Below, piece by piece: positions 34,786 to 44,241 of a stretch of DNA of 64,000 bases. A model generated the notes under the pieces. It was not told the origin of the DNA. It did not search any database and was given only the letters and a program-made list of their open reading frames with translations. A program made the translations under genes and the position numbers. Source of the DNA: Lachnospiraceae bacterium (lineage in GTDB: Bacteria > Bacillota > Clostridia > Lachnospirales > Lachnospiraceae); assembly GCA_022796795.1 (NCBI GenBank), contig JAAWJI010000009.1, positions 30,966-94,965 on the forward strand, given 5' to 3'. Positions within the stretch are counted from its first letter, which is position 1. Each line of letters begins with the position of its first letter.

Positions 34786-35730
34786 ATGATTCAATCAACG
34801 ATTTGTGAAATGCTTGGTATCCGATATCCGGTGTTTCAGGGAGGAATGGCCTGGATTGCGGATGGTAAGCTGGCAGCAGCTGTTTCAGAAGGAGGCGGCC
34901 TTGGCATGATTGCTGCCGGGAATGGACCAGGGGACTATGTGAGAGACCAGATCCGCATTGCCAGATCTCTGACCTCAAAACCCATTGGAGTAAATATTAT
35001 GCTGCTGAGTCCCTATGTAGATCAGGTGGCAAGGGTGGCTGCAGAGGAACATGTGGAAGTAGTGACTACAGGTGCAGGAAATCCTGCTAAGTATATCAAG
35101 GATTGGCTTTTAGCAGGCTGTAAGGTGATTCCTGTGGTGCCGTCCGTGGCAATGGCCAGGATCATGACCCGGCTGGGAGCTTCTGCTCTGATCGCAGAAG
35201 GAGGCGAAAGCGGCGGCCATGTGGGCGAACTGACCACCATGGTGCTGGTTCCCCAGATTTGCGACGCCACCCACCTGCCCGTGTTAGCAGCAGGCGGAAT
35301 CGCTGACGGCAGAGGCGCTGCTGCAGCTTTTATGCTGGGAGCCTGCGGCGTGCAGATGGGTACCCGCTTTTTGAGCGCCTGGGAATGTACCATTCATCCC
35401 ACATATAAGGAAAAGATTCTCAAGGCCACGGATCTTTGCACTATGGTGACTGGCAAGCGGTTAGGACATCCGGTTCGCAGCCTGCGCACAAAGTTTGCCA
35501 GGGAGTATTCCAAGGCAGAATACGGCGGTATGCCGGATGAAGAGCTGGAGGCTCTTGGAACAGGGGCCCTGCGTCTGGCTGTCCAGGAAGGCGATATGGA
35601 AAAGGGCTGTTTTCTCTCCGGACAGATTGCGTCCATGGTGAAAAAGGAACAGCCTGCGGCAGAGATTATCAGGGAAGTGATGGAGGAGGCCGAAGCCGTT
35701 CTCCTGAGGGCATCGCAATGGGTAAAATAG
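34786..35730 (+). CDS. fabK: FMN-dependent enoyl-ACP reductase II
   Basis: 314 residues from ATG 34786, five bases after acpP. The FMN-binding TIM barrel has YPVFQGGMAWIADG, EGGESGGHVGELTTMVLVPQ and AAGGIADGRGAAAAFMLGA, which match FabK and the related nitronate monooxygenases. Its place between acpP and fabD decides for FabK, which carries out the last reduction of each elongation cycle. FabK enzymes are not inhibited by triclosan, unlike FabI. The start within acpP is rejected. Confidence 0.92.
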   Translation: MIQSTICEMLGIRYPVFQGGMAWIADGKLAAAVSEGGGLGMIAAGNGPGDYVRDQIRIARSLTSKPIGVNIMLLSPYVDQVARVAAEEHVEVVTTGAGNPAKYIKDWLLAGCKVIPVVPSVAMARIMTRLGASALIAEGGESGGHVGELTTMVLVPQICDATHLPVLAAGGIADGRGAAAAFMLGACGVQMGTRFLSAWECTIHPTYKEKILKATDLCTMVTGKRLGHPVRSLRTKFAREYSKAEYGGMPDEELEALGTGALRLAVQEGDMEKGCFLSGQIASMVKKEQPAAEIIREVMEEAEAVLLRASQWVK

Positions 35731-36614
35731 GATTTGTTTTTTCCGGCCAGGGAGACCAGTATCCCGGCATGGGAAAAAGCTTTGCAGAGCAGTATCCTGT
35801 TGCTGCCCGGGTCTATGACATGTGCGACCGCCTGCGGCCGGGAACCTCCAGACAATGCTTTTCTGGCACAGAGGAAGAGCTGAGGGAGACGAAAAACACC
35901 CAGCCCTGTCTCTTTGCCCTGGAGCTGGCGCAAGCTTCTGTTCTAATAGAAAAAGGCGTCATCCCCCATGCACTAGCAGGTTTTTCTCTGGGGGAGGTGA
36001 CGGCAGCTACCGTCAGCGGCATGTTTGATCCGGAAACAGGCTTTCGCCTGGTGTGTAAACGGGGCCGGCTCATGCAGAGCCAGGCGGAAAAAGTGGATAC
36101 CTTCATGGCGGCTGTAGTAAAACTGACCCCGGAGCAGGTGCAGGAATTGTGCGGGGACACAGAGATCTATGCCGTAAACTTTAACTGTCCGGGGCAGATC
36201 ACGGTTTCTGGACTGTCCTCTCAGATGCCGGAATTTTTTGTCCGGGTGAAAGCAGCCGGAGGCAGAGCCATTCCCCTGAAGGTAAAGGGAGCCTTTCATT
36301 CTCCTTTTATGAGTGAAGCGACCGCAGCCTTTGCAGAAGAGCTGGAGACTGTTACGATCAGGGAGAGAACCATTCCCTTGTATTCCAATATGACGGCAAA
36401 GCCCTATGGAGGAGATGCCATAGCATTGTTGTCCGCTCAGATCAGTCATCCTGTGCAGTGGGAACAACTTATCAGAAATATGATGGAGGACGGTGTGGAC
36501 GCCTTTATAGAGATTGGCCCTGGCAGGACACTTATCAATATGATCAGAAAGATCAATCCCAGGGTTCGGGCTATGTCTGTGTCGGAATATTTAGGGGAGG
36601 TGGAAGCATGTTAA
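35718..36614 (+). CDS. fabD: Malonyl-CoA:ACP transacylase
   Basis: 298 residues. FSGQGDQYPGMGK at the N-terminus, the nucleophile Ser in GFSLGEVTAA and the catalytic His in GAFHSPFM identify FabD. The usual GHSLGE motif here has Phe in place of His before the nucleophile; the catalytic His elsewhere is present, so activity is expected. It charges ACP with malonate. The ATG at 35718 overlaps the fabK end by 13 bp, indicating translational coupling. Confidence 0.93.
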   Translation: MGKIGFVFSGQGDQYPGMGKSFAEQYPVAARVYDMCDRLRPGTSRQCFSGTEEELRETKNTQPCLFALELAQASVLIEKGVIPHALAGFSLGEVTAATVSGMFDPETGFRLVCKRGRLMQSQAEKVDTFMAAVVKLTPEQVQELCGDTEIYAVNFNCPGQITVSGLSSQMPEFFVRVKAAGGRAIPLKVKGAFHSPFMSEATAAFAEELETVTIRERTIPLYSNMTAKPYGGDAIALLSAQISHPVQWEQLIRNMMEDGVDAFIEIGPGRTLINMIRKINPRVRAMSVSEYLGEVEAC

Positions 36615-37336
36615 AGGGAAAAACGGCAATCGTAACCGGGGGATCCCGGGGAATTGGCCGGGCTATTGTCTGGAAGCTTGCCTCTCTGGGCGCTGATATT
36701 GCTGTTATTTACGCAGGCAACCGGGAAGCTGCCGAAAATGTGTGCCATGGGTGCAGGCAGGAATACGGCGTGGAGGCCAGAGCCTATGTATGTGACGTGG
36801 CGGGTTTTTCTGTCGTAAAGGAAACGGTGGGAAAAATCAAGGCCGACTTTGGCACGGCTCATATTCTTGTGAATAATGCAGGGATCACCCAGGACGGCTT
36901 AGTTGCTATGATGAAGGAAGAGGATTTTGACAGGGTTTTAGACACGAATCTCAAAGGAGCCTTCCATATGATACGCCATTGTACGCCGCTGTTTCTCCGG
37001 AATCGTGAGGGCTGTGTCATAAACATTGCCTCAGTGGCAGGGATTATGGGAAATGCAGGGCAGTGCAATTATTCTGCGTCCAAGGCAGGACTCATAGGGC
37101 TTACAAAGTCAGTTGCCAGAGAGCTGGCGTCCAAGGGGATTCGCTGCAATGCCGTGGCCCCCGGATTTATTGCCACAGATATGACGGGAGATCAGACGGA
37201 TAATCCCCTGCTGAAGATGATTCCCCTGGGGAAAATGGGGGAGCCGGAGGATGTGGCGGAGGCGGTGGCTTATCTTGCCACAGCCAGATATGTAACCGGA
37301 GAGGTGCTCCGTGTAGACGGCGGCATGGCTATGTAA
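36608..37336 (+). CDS. fabG: 3-oxoacyl-ACP reductase
   Basis: 242 residues from ATG 36608, after GGGGAGGTGGAAGC, overlapping the fabD end. The SDR fold shows TGGSRGIGRAI, NNAGIT, the Ser of the IASVAGIMG tract and the YSASKAG Tyr-Lys pair, plus the C-terminal VTGEVLRVDGGMAM typical of FabG. It reduces 3-ketoacyl-ACP with NADPH. Confidence 0.95.
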   Translation: MLKGKTAIVTGGSRGIGRAIVWKLASLGADIAVIYAGNREAAENVCHGCRQEYGVEARAYVCDVAGFSVVKETVGKIKADFGTAHILVNNAGITQDGLVAMMKEEDFDRVLDTNLKGAFHMIRHCTPLFLRNREGCVINIASVAGIMGNAGQCNYSASKAGLIGLTKSVARELASKGIRCNAVAPGFIATDMTGDQTDNPLLKMIPLGKMGEPEDVAEAVAYLATARYVTGEVLRVDGGMAM

Positions 37337-37372
37337 GAAAAATAGGAACGCAATGTTCAAAGCTACCTTGAT

Positions 37373-37389
37373 GGCGTGAGGAACACGCC
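37373..37389 (+). promoter_or_regulatory. Ribosome site in a hairpin loop before fabF
   Basis: GGCGTG (37373-37378) and CACGCC (37384-37389) form a perfect stem whose loop is AGGAA, and the fabF ATG follows directly at 37390. The loop exposes part of the ribosome site while the stem abuts the start codon, which could tune fabF translation. Confidence 0.5.
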
Positions 37390-38643
37390 ATGAAAGAGGA
37401 AATGATGAGTGAAAATAGACGGGTTGTTGTCACCGGAATGGGTGCGGTAACCCCTTTGGGAAATCACAGAGACTCCACCTGGGAGAGCCTGAAACAGGGA
37501 AAAAACGGTATTGCCCCCATTACCCTGTTTGATACGGGCAACTGTAAGGCAAAGCTGGGGGCAGAGGTCAAGGGGTTTGATCCGGGAGAATATCTGGATG
37601 TAAACGATACGCTTCGTACAGACCGTTATACCCAGTTTGCTGTGGCTGCAGCTCAGCAGGCAGTGGAGGAGAGCGGTGTGGAGGGGACCGTGAAGCCAGA
37701 GCGCTTTGCTGTTCTTTTTGGAACGGGTATCGGCGGAATCGGAACCTTTGAGAGAGAACATACCAAGCTTATGGAAAAGGGACCCCGCCGGGTATCCCCC
37801 TTGTTTGTACCCATGATGATCGCCAACATGGCGGCGGGCATGATTGCCATACGTCATGACTGCCGGGGATCTGCCATGCCTGCGGTTACTGCCTGTGCGT
37901 CTGGCTCCAATGCCATTGGGGAGGCTCTTAGGCTGATTCGTCACGGCTATGCGGATGCGGTGATCACAGGGGGCGCGGAGGCGGCCATTACCCTGTCCGC
38001 TGTGGCAGGTTTTGTGAACATGCAGGCCCTTTCCACTGCGGAAAATCCGGATGAAGCATCTCTGCCCTTTGACAAGCGAAGAGGCGGTTTTGTTATGGGA
38101 GAAGGCGCGGTAGCCCTGATTTTGGAGGAGTATGAGCGGGCGAAAGCCCGGGGGGCAAAGATTTACGGGGAGGTCTGCGGTTATGGATCCACCTGCGACG
38201 CCTGTCACATTACGGCGCCACATTCCCAGGCCAGGGGAGGAGCGCAGGCCATGGCCGATGCCATGAGGGAAGCGGAGTATTCAAAAAAGGATCTTGTGTA
38301 TGTCAATGCCCACGGAACCGGAACCCCTATGAATGATGTGGTGGAAACTATTGCCATAAAGAAGGCGCTGGGGGAAGAAAACGCCAGGAAGGCTTATGTC
38401 AGCTCCACAAAGTCCATGACCGGACATATGCTGGGCGCTGCAGGAGCTGTGGAGGCTTTGGCGTGTCTGTATGCCTTGAAGGAGGGGATCATTCCTCCAA
38501 CCATTAACTTAAAGGAACAGGATGAAGCATGCGATCTGAATTGCGTGCCAGGTTTAGCCACAAAGGCGGATATTACCCTGGCGCTTTCCAATTCGCTGGG
38601 ATTTGGCGGTCATAATGCTTGTCTTGCTTTCAGAAAGGTGTAA
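37390..38643 (+). CDS. fabF: 3-oxoacyl-ACP synthase II
   Basis: 417 residues. The thiolase-fold condensing enzyme has the nucleophile Cys in TACASGSNAIGEAL and the two active-site His in NAHGTGTPMNDVVE and STKSMTGHMLGAAGAVE. It elongates acyl-ACP with malonyl-ACP. ATG 37390 has GAGGA at the right distance; ATG 37402 or 37405 are alternatives. No fabH is seen in the operon. Confidence 0.94.
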   Translation: MKEEMMSENRRVVVTGMGAVTPLGNHRDSTWESLKQGKNGIAPITLFDTGNCKAKLGAEVKGFDPGEYLDVNDTLRTDRYTQFAVAAAQQAVEESGVEGTVKPERFAVLFGTGIGGIGTFEREHTKLMEKGPRRVSPLFVPMMIANMAAGMIAIRHDCRGSAMPAVTACASGSNAIGEALRLIRHGYADAVITGGAEAAITLSAVAGFVNMQALSTAENPDEASLPFDKRRGGFVMGEGAVALILEEYERAKARGAKIYGEVCGYGSTCDACHITAPHSQARGGAQAMADAMREAEYSKKDLVYVNAHGTGTPMNDVVETIAIKKALGEENARKAYVSSTKSMTGHMLGAAGAVEALACLYALKEGIIPPTINLKEQDEACDLNCVPGLATKADITLALSNSLGFGGHNACLAFRKV

Positions 38644-38647
38644 GCGC

Positions 38648-39073
38648 ATGAAGGAGTCAGATATCCGAAAATATGCCGGGCTCATGAAGGAGTTAGGTCT
38701 TACAGGTCTTGAAATAACGGAAGATAATCAGATGGTGCGTCTGGAACGCTGTGTTCCTGTGGCAAAGGAAGCGGAGGTGCTGTATTCCGGCGCTGCTTCC
38801 CAGCCTGTGATCCAGTCGGTCAGGAAGGAAGAGGCGTATATCAGCATAAAATCCCCCATTGTGGGAGTATTTTATACGGCACCTGCGGAAAATGCCAATC
38901 CCTATGTGAATATGGGAGACCAGGTGCAGAAAGGCCAGACTCTCTGTATTATTGAAGCTATGAAGCTGATGAATGAAATCACAGCAGAGGAAGACGGTGT
39001 GATTGCAGAGATTTGCGTTACCAATGGTCAGGTAGTGGAATACGGTACGGAATTATTTCGTATCAGGAGGTGA
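38648..39073 (+). CDS. accB: Biotin carboxyl carrier protein
   Basis: 141 residues from ATG 38648, four bases after fabF. A helical N-terminal part is followed by a linker and the biotinyl domain, with the biotin-accepting Lys in EAMKLMNEI. It shuttles CO2 between AccC and the AccA/AccD carboxyltransferase. The longer opening inside fabF is rejected. Confidence 0.94.
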   Translation: MKESDIRKYAGLMKELGLTGLEITEDNQMVRLERCVPVAKEAEVLYSGAASQPVIQSVRKEEAYISIKSPIVGVFYTAPAENANPYVNMGDQVQKGQTLCIIEAMKLMNEITAEEDGVIAEICVTNGQVVEYGTELFRIRR

Positions 39074-39077
39074 GCTT

Positions 39078-39494
39078 ATGAACAGAGAAGAAATCATGAA
39101 AATCCTGCCTCACAGAGAAGAGATGCTGCTTCTGGATGATGCAGAAGCCACAGGCGAAACTGCCATAGGCCACTATACAGTCCGGGGAGATGAGTTTTTC
39201 CTGAAGGGACATTTTCCCGGTTGCGCAATAGTGCCAGGCGTAATCCTCTGCGAGATCCTGGCTCAGACTGCCTGTGTGCTTATGGAGGATTCTATGAGAG
39301 AAGGGAAGCTTCCGGTGTATACAGGTCTGAACCAGGTGAAATTCCGATCTCCTGTAAAACCTGGGGACAGGATTGAAACCCGGTGCCGCATGAAACGGTC
39401 CAAGCATCCTTTTTATTTTGCGGAGGGAACGGTGACGGTAGACGACAGACTCTGTGCGTCTGGGGAATTTTCTTTTGCGATTACAGGAGAGTAG
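39078..39494 (+). CDS. fabZ: 3-hydroxyacyl-ACP dehydratase
   Basis: 138-residue hot-dog fold protein starting after an AGGAGGTGAG site. The catalytic His lies in GHFPGCAIVPGV and the catalytic acid in LCEILAQTA. It removes water from 3-hydroxyacyl-ACP. Its location between accB and accC is the usual clostridial order. Confidence 0.94.
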   Translation: MNREEIMKILPHREEMLLLDDAEATGETAIGHYTVRGDEFFLKGHFPGCAIVPGVILCEILAQTACVLMEDSMREGKLPVYTGLNQVKFRSPVKPGDRIETRCRMKRSKHPFYFAEGTVTVDDRLCASGEFSFAITGE

Positions 39495-39497
39495 GCC

Positions 39498-40805
39498 ATG
39501 TTTTCTAAAATACTCATTGCTAATCGGGGAGAGATTGCGGTCCGCATTATCCGGGCCTGCAAGGAAATGGGAGTTGCCACTGTGGCTGTATACTCTGAGG
39601 CGGATAAAAATGCTCTGCATGTAGCTCTTGCAGACCAAAGTTACTGTATTGGAGGGCCTGCTGCCACAGAAAGCTATTTAAATGAAGCCCAGATTATCAG
39701 CACAGCTGTTTTGGCGGGAGCCCAGGCTGTTCATCCAGGCTATGGTTTTCTCTCAGAAAACGCTCACTTTGCCCGTCTTTGCAGAAAAAACGGATTGGTA
39801 TTTATTGGCCCGGAGCCGGAGAGCATGGAGCGGCTCAGCGATAAAGCCCTGCTGAAAGAGCTCATAGGACAGACCGGACTTACGGTTATTCCCGGGACAA
39901 AGGCAGTCTCGTCGGCAGAGGAGGCAAAAAAGGCGGCCATAAAAATCGGTTATCCGGTTATGCTTAAAGCCTGCGCAGGAGGAGGAGGCCGTGGGATTCG
40001 GCTGATACAGAGCGAAGACCAAGTGGAAGAGGCTTATCTGCAGGCCACAAAAGAGGCGGCAGGCGCTTTTGGCGATGGCAGCGTGTATCTGGAAAAGTAT
40101 ATATTCCCTGCAAGGCATGTGGAATTGCAGATCCTGGCAGATGAGCAGGGGCATGTTGTATGCCTGGGGGACAGAGACTGTTCCTTGCAGCGGCGCAACC
40201 AGAAGCTGCTGGAGGAGACCCCTTCTCCTGGGGTGAACCGGGAGCAGAGGGAGAAGATCATAGAGCTTGCGGTGGAGGCGGTGAAAAAGCTGGGCTATGT
40301 GGGGGCCGGAACCCTGGAGTTCCTTCTGGATCAGGAGGGCGGCTTCTGGTTCATGGAGATGAACCTGCGTCTGCAGGTGGAACACTGCGTCACAGAAATG
40401 CTTACGGGCGTTGACCTGGTGAAATGGCAGATCCGCATTGCAGCAGGCATTCCTCTGAATTTTACCCAGCAGGATATTTCCATGGAAGGCTCGGCTATGG
40501 AGTGCCGAATCAATGCAGGGAGCTGCGGAACTCTGGAAATGCTTCATGTGCCGGGAGGTCCTTCTGTAAGATTCGATACCTGCCTGGTAAAAGGGACGAC
40601 TGTGTCGCCTTATTATGATTCCCTTCTTGGCAAGCTTATTGTATCTGCGGGAACCAGGGAAGAGACCCTGCGGAAAATGAGGGCCTCTCTCTGTGAGTTA
40701 ATTATTGAGGGAATCCCCACCAATATTGAGGAACAGCTGCGGATTGTGGAGGACGAGCGCTTTAACTCCGGAAATTATGACCTAACATTTATGGGAAACA
40801 GGTGA
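39498..40805 (+). CDS. accC: Acetyl-CoA carboxylase, biotin carboxylase subunit
   Basis: 435 residues, slightly shorter than the usual 445-450. The protein has the N-terminal KILIANRGEIAVRIIRA, the ATP-grasp glycine loop in GGGGRGIRL, and the active-site stretch FMEMNLRLQVEH, where most homologues read MNTRIQVEH. It uses ATP and bicarbonate to carboxylate the biotin on AccB. It starts three bases after fabZ. Confidence 0.94.
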   Translation: MFSKILIANRGEIAVRIIRACKEMGVATVAVYSEADKNALHVALADQSYCIGGPAATESYLNEAQIISTAVLAGAQAVHPGYGFLSENAHFARLCRKNGLVFIGPEPESMERLSDKALLKELIGQTGLTVIPGTKAVSSAEEAKKAAIKIGYPVMLKACAGGGGRGIRLIQSEDQVEEAYLQATKEAAGAFGDGSVYLEKYIFPARHVELQILADEQGHVVCLGDRDCSLQRRNQKLLEETPSPGVNREQREKIIELAVEAVKKLGYVGAGTLEFLLDQEGGFWFMEMNLRLQVEHCVTEMLTGVDLVKWQIRIAAGIPLNFTQQDISMEGSAMECRINAGSCGTLEMLHVPGGPSVRFDTCLVKGTTVSPYYDSLLGKLIVSAGTREETLRKMRASLCELIIEGIPTNIEEQLRIVEDERFNSGNYDLTFMGNR

Positions 40806-40809
40806 TGAC

Positions 40810-41670
40810 ATGGGTTTGATCAATTTTTTAAAACCGAAAAATCAGTTGGAGGAGGGAGGGCGTACCTCAGCTCCGGTGCAGAGAGACGAGGGGGAACCGG
40901 AAAAAAACTGCCCCAACTGTCATAAGGATATCCCTTTAAGCCGGCTTTGGGCCAATCATTTGGTTTGCCCTTGCGGATATCATTTCCGCATAAAGGCTCG
41001 CCAGCGGATCCGCATGATTACGGACAAGGACAGCTTCCATGAACTGTATTGGGAAATGAAAGCCGAAAACCCCTTAAGCTTTCCAGGGTATCAGGAGAAG
41101 GTGGAGACGGTTCGCATGGCAAGCGGAGAGAAAGAGGCGGTGGTGTGCGGAACCGCAAGGATCGGAAAAAAGAAATGCTGCCTCTTTGCCATGGAGCCCT
41201 ATTTTATGATGGGCAGCATGGGAAGCGTTGTGGGAGAAAAGATAACCTCCCTGTTTGAGTACGCAGTGGAGCATCGTCTGCCTGTGATTGGATTTACGGT
41301 TTCCGGAGGAGCCCGAATGCAGGAAGGCCTGCTTTCACTAATGCAGATGGCGAAAACCAGCGCTGCCGTGAAACGACACAGCGATGCGGGACTGTTGTAT
41401 GTGGTTGTACTGACAGACCCGACCACCGGCGGAGTTACGGCAAGCTTTGCCATGGAAGCGGATATTATATTGGCGGAGCCAGGGGCCACAGTGGGCTTTG
41501 CAGGCGCCCGCGTCATAGAGCAGACTACCAGAAAATCCCTGCCGGACGGCTTCCAGACATCGGAATTTATGCAGGAGCATGGATTCATTGACAGTATTGT
41601 AGCTCGCTCAAATCAGAGGAGATATCTGGCGGAGATTTTAAAGATGCACAATGGGAGGGCAGAGGAATGA
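40810..41670 (+). CDS. accD: Acetyl-CoA carboxylase, carboxyltransferase beta subunit
   Basis: 286 residues. An N-terminal zinc ribbon (CPNCHKDIP then CPCGYHF) is followed by the crotonase-like carboxyltransferase fold with SGGARMQEGLLSLMQM and PTTGGVTASFA. It joins AccA to move CO2 from biotin to acetyl-CoA. It overlaps the accA start by four bases. Confidence 0.95.
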   Translation: MGLINFLKPKNQLEEGGRTSAPVQRDEGEPEKNCPNCHKDIPLSRLWANHLVCPCGYHFRIKARQRIRMITDKDSFHELYWEMKAENPLSFPGYQEKVETVRMASGEKEAVVCGTARIGKKKCCLFAMEPYFMMGSMGSVVGEKITSLFEYAVEHRLPVIGFTVSGGARMQEGLLSLMQMAKTSAAVKRHSDAGLLYVVVLTDPTTGGVTASFAMEADIILAEPGATVGFAGARVIEQTTRKSLPDGFQTSEFMQEHGFIDSIVARSNQRRYLAEILKMHNGRAEE

Positions 41671-42464
41671 GCAATACGCCTTACGAGCGGGTAAAGCTTG
41701 CCCGGGACAGTCACAGACCCACCGGGTTAGATTATATCAAAAATATTTTTCGGGGATTTCTTGAATTTCACGGAGATCGCTGCTATGGAGATGACCCGGC
41801 CATTGTGGGGGGCATTGCGAAATTGGATAATGCCCCTGTTACTGTAATTGCCATTGAAAAAGGACACACGGCAAAGGAGCATGGGCGTCGCAACTTTGGA
41901 GCGCCCCATCCGGAGGGGTATCGCAAAGCGCTGCGGCTTATGAAGCAGGCGGAGAAATTTGGAAGACCTGTGGTCTGTTTTATTGACACCTCCGGCGCTT
42001 ACTGCGGAGTGGGCGCAGAGGAGCGGGGGCAGGGGCAGGCCATTGCCGAAAACCTGATGGAAATGTCCACGCTCTGCGTCCCGGTGATCTCCATACTGAT
42101 TGGAGAGGGCGGAAGCGGCGGAGCGCTGGCTCTGGCAGTAGCGGATCAGGTGTGGATGCTGCAAAACGCAGTGTATTCCGTAATTTCCCCGGAAGGGTGC
42201 GCAAGTATTCTCTGGAAGGACTCTACAAAGGCCCAGGCGGCAGCGGCAAGCTTAAAGCTTACAGCCGAGGACGCTAAAAGCCTGGGAATTGTAGATCGTA
42301 TTCTGTCGGAGCAGGATCTTGGAAAAAAGGAATTTTATGATCCCATCCGTGTTCTTTTAGGGGAAGAAATCAAGAGGCTCACGGCCGCTGCTGACCTTGT
42401 GGGCAGCCGTTACGAAAGATTTAGAACCATGGGCGTTAGTGCAGTGCTAAAGGAGCAATTATGA
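41667..42464 (+). CDS. accA: Acetyl-CoA carboxylase, carboxyltransferase alpha subunit
   Basis: 265 residues. The crotonase-like fold carries FHGDRCYGDDPAIVGGIA, IDTSGAYCGVGAEERGQG and GEGGSGGALALAVADQV, all standard for AccA. It is shorter than the E. coli protein at the N-terminus, as is common in Firmicutes. The ATG overlaps the accD stop and its own stop overlaps the next gene. Confidence 0.95.
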   Translation: MSNTPYERVKLARDSHRPTGLDYIKNIFRGFLEFHGDRCYGDDPAIVGGIAKLDNAPVTVIAIEKGHTAKEHGRRNFGAPHPEGYRKALRLMKQAEKFGRPVVCFIDTSGAYCGVGAEERGQGQAIAENLMEMSTLCVPVISILIGEGGSGGALALAVADQVWMLQNAVYSVISPEGCASILWKDSTKAQAAAASLKLTAEDAKSLGIVDRILSEQDLGKKEFYDPIRVLLGEEIKRLTAAADLVGSRYERFRTMGVSAVLKEQL

Positions 42465-44131
42465 GCATATACCAAAAATATTTTCATGAGATCCTGGATG
42501 AGCGGGGCGTTTTAAAGGATGTAAGCCTTGTGTATCCCCAGGATTTTAATTTCGCATATGATGTGGTGGATGTCCTTGCCAGGGAGTTTCCGGATAAGAG
42601 AGCCCTGGTCTGGTGCAATGTGGAAAAGGAGGAGCATGTCTTTACCTTTTCCGACATACAAAGATACAGTAACCAGATGGCAAATGTGTTCCGCGATTCC
42701 GGCGTAAAACAAGGAGACCGTGTGATGCTGGTGTTAAAACGCCATTATGAATATTGGTTTGCTGTGGTTGCCCTTCATAAACTGGGAGCTGTGGCTATTC
42801 CGGCAACCCATATGCTGACGGTAAGCGATTTTGCCTACCGGATTCAGGCGTCCAAGGCAAAGGCAATCGTCTGCACGGTTCAAAATGAAGTGCCGGAAAA
42901 AATACAGGCTGCGTTGAAGCAGACAAGGAGAAAGGTAAAGCTGTGGTGCGTACAGTCCCAGGTCCAGGGCTTTGAGAACCTTACGGAAAAAATGCAGAAA
43001 GCAGATACACAGCTTGAGCGCCTTCCCACGCTTGCCACGGACCCCATGCTGTTGTATTTTACTTCCGGCACAACAGGGTATCCCAAGGGGGTGATCCACG
43101 ATTACACCTATCCTCTGGCCCATATCATAACTGCAAAATACTGGCAGCAGGCGGAGGATAACGGCCTTCATTTTACCGTGGCCGAAACAGGCTGGGCGAA
43201 AGCGTCCTGGGGCAAGATCTACGGACAATGGCTGGTGGGAAGCGCAGTGATGGTGTACGACTTTGACAATTTTGAGCCAAAGCAGCTGGTGAACGTCATC
43301 AATCATTACAAGGTGACCTCCTTTTGCGCTCCGCCTACGGTTTACCGCTACCTGGTGCGCAAGGGGATTCCGCCTATGCCCACCCTGCGTCATGCGTCCA
43401 CAGCCGGGGAAATGCTGGCCCCTGAGGTATTCCGGAAATTCACGGAGCAGACGGGGATTCCGCTCTGCGAGGGATATGGGCAGACAGAGACCACTCTGCT
43501 TATGGCAAATTTTAAAGGAAGCAATCCGGTTGCGGACTCCATGGGAACCGTCTCCCCTTTTTATCAGATTGAGCTTCGCGGCAGAGACGGGGAGCCGGTT
43601 TCCCAGGGTGAAATCGGAGAGGTTGTCATCCTTCCATCCGGGGAGAAGCGACAGGTGGGGGTGCTGACCGCCTACCTGGACGATGAGGAACAGTACCAGT
43701 ATGTGTGGCGGGACGGGGTGTATCACACAGGCGACGCCGCCTACAGAGATGAAAATGGCCGCTATTGGTTTCACGGACGTTTTGATGATATCATAAAGAC
43801 CGGGGGCTTTCGCATTGGTCCTTATGAAATTGAACATGTGCTTATGGAGCATCCGGCGGTTGCAGAATGCAGTGTGATCGGCGTGCCTGATATGCTGAGA
43901 GGGCAGGCTATTAAAGCGATTGTGCGTCCTGACCGCGGCTTTGATCCATCACGGGAGCTGGAGCTGGAGATCCGGGAGTTTTGCAATCAGAAGCTTGCCG
44001 AGTATAAATGGGTCCGAGGAGTTACGTTTGTTGAGGAAATGCCAAAAACCATTAGCGGAAAAATTCAGAAGACAGCGCTTCGCAGGCAGATTGACAAAAA
44101 CGGCCAGGGAACATCTCCTGTGAGGGAATAA
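42461..44131 (+). CDS. Acyl-CoA synthetase (AMP-forming) at the end of the fab operon
   Basis: 556 residues. The ANL adenylation fold has the P-loop YFTSGTTGYPKGV, the motif EGYGQTETTLLMANF, DGVYHTGDAAYRDENG and the C-terminal catalytic Lys in SGKIQKTALRR. The match is to medium-chain or benzoate-type acyl-CoA ligases. It overlaps accA by four bases, so it belongs to the operon. It might recycle or import fatty acids into CoA form. The substrate is not fixed by the sequence, and the gene is not a standard part of fab operons. Confidence 0.82.
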   Translation: MSIYQKYFHEILDERGVLKDVSLVYPQDFNFAYDVVDVLAREFPDKRALVWCNVEKEEHVFTFSDIQRYSNQMANVFRDSGVKQGDRVMLVLKRHYEYWFAVVALHKLGAVAIPATHMLTVSDFAYRIQASKAKAIVCTVQNEVPEKIQAALKQTRRKVKLWCVQSQVQGFENLTEKMQKADTQLERLPTLATDPMLLYFTSGTTGYPKGVIHDYTYPLAHIITAKYWQQAEDNGLHFTVAETGWAKASWGKIYGQWLVGSAVMVYDFDNFEPKQLVNVINHYKVTSFCAPPTVYRYLVRKGIPPMPTLRHASTAGEMLAPEVFRKFTEQTGIPLCEGYGQTETTLLMANFKGSNPVADSMGTVSPFYQIELRGRDGEPVSQGEIGEVVILPSGEKRQVGVLTAYLDDEEQYQYVWRDGVYHTGDAAYRDENGRYWFHGRFDDIIKTGGFRIGPYEIEHVLMEHPAVAECSVIGVPDMLRGQAIKAIVRPDRGFDPSRELELEIREFCNQKLAEYKWVRGVTFVEEMPKTISGKIQKTALRRQIDKNGQGTSPVRE

Positions 44132-44140
44132 AAACAGTAT

Positions 44141-44169
44141 TTGTAAATGGGGTAGAATTTTGTTATGAT
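44141..44169 (+). promoter_or_regulatory. Promoter of the PAS/SARP-type regulator
   Basis: TTGTAA (44141-44146), a 17-bp spacer and TATGAT (44164-44169) preceded by TG (extended -10). The start codon is 72 bp downstream. Confidence 0.6.
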
Positions 44170-44241
44170 ACAGGCAGAACAGTTTACGGATATGGTTATC
44201 CCACAAAGACAGACAATGTAAGATCTGTAAGAGGAGCTGCT

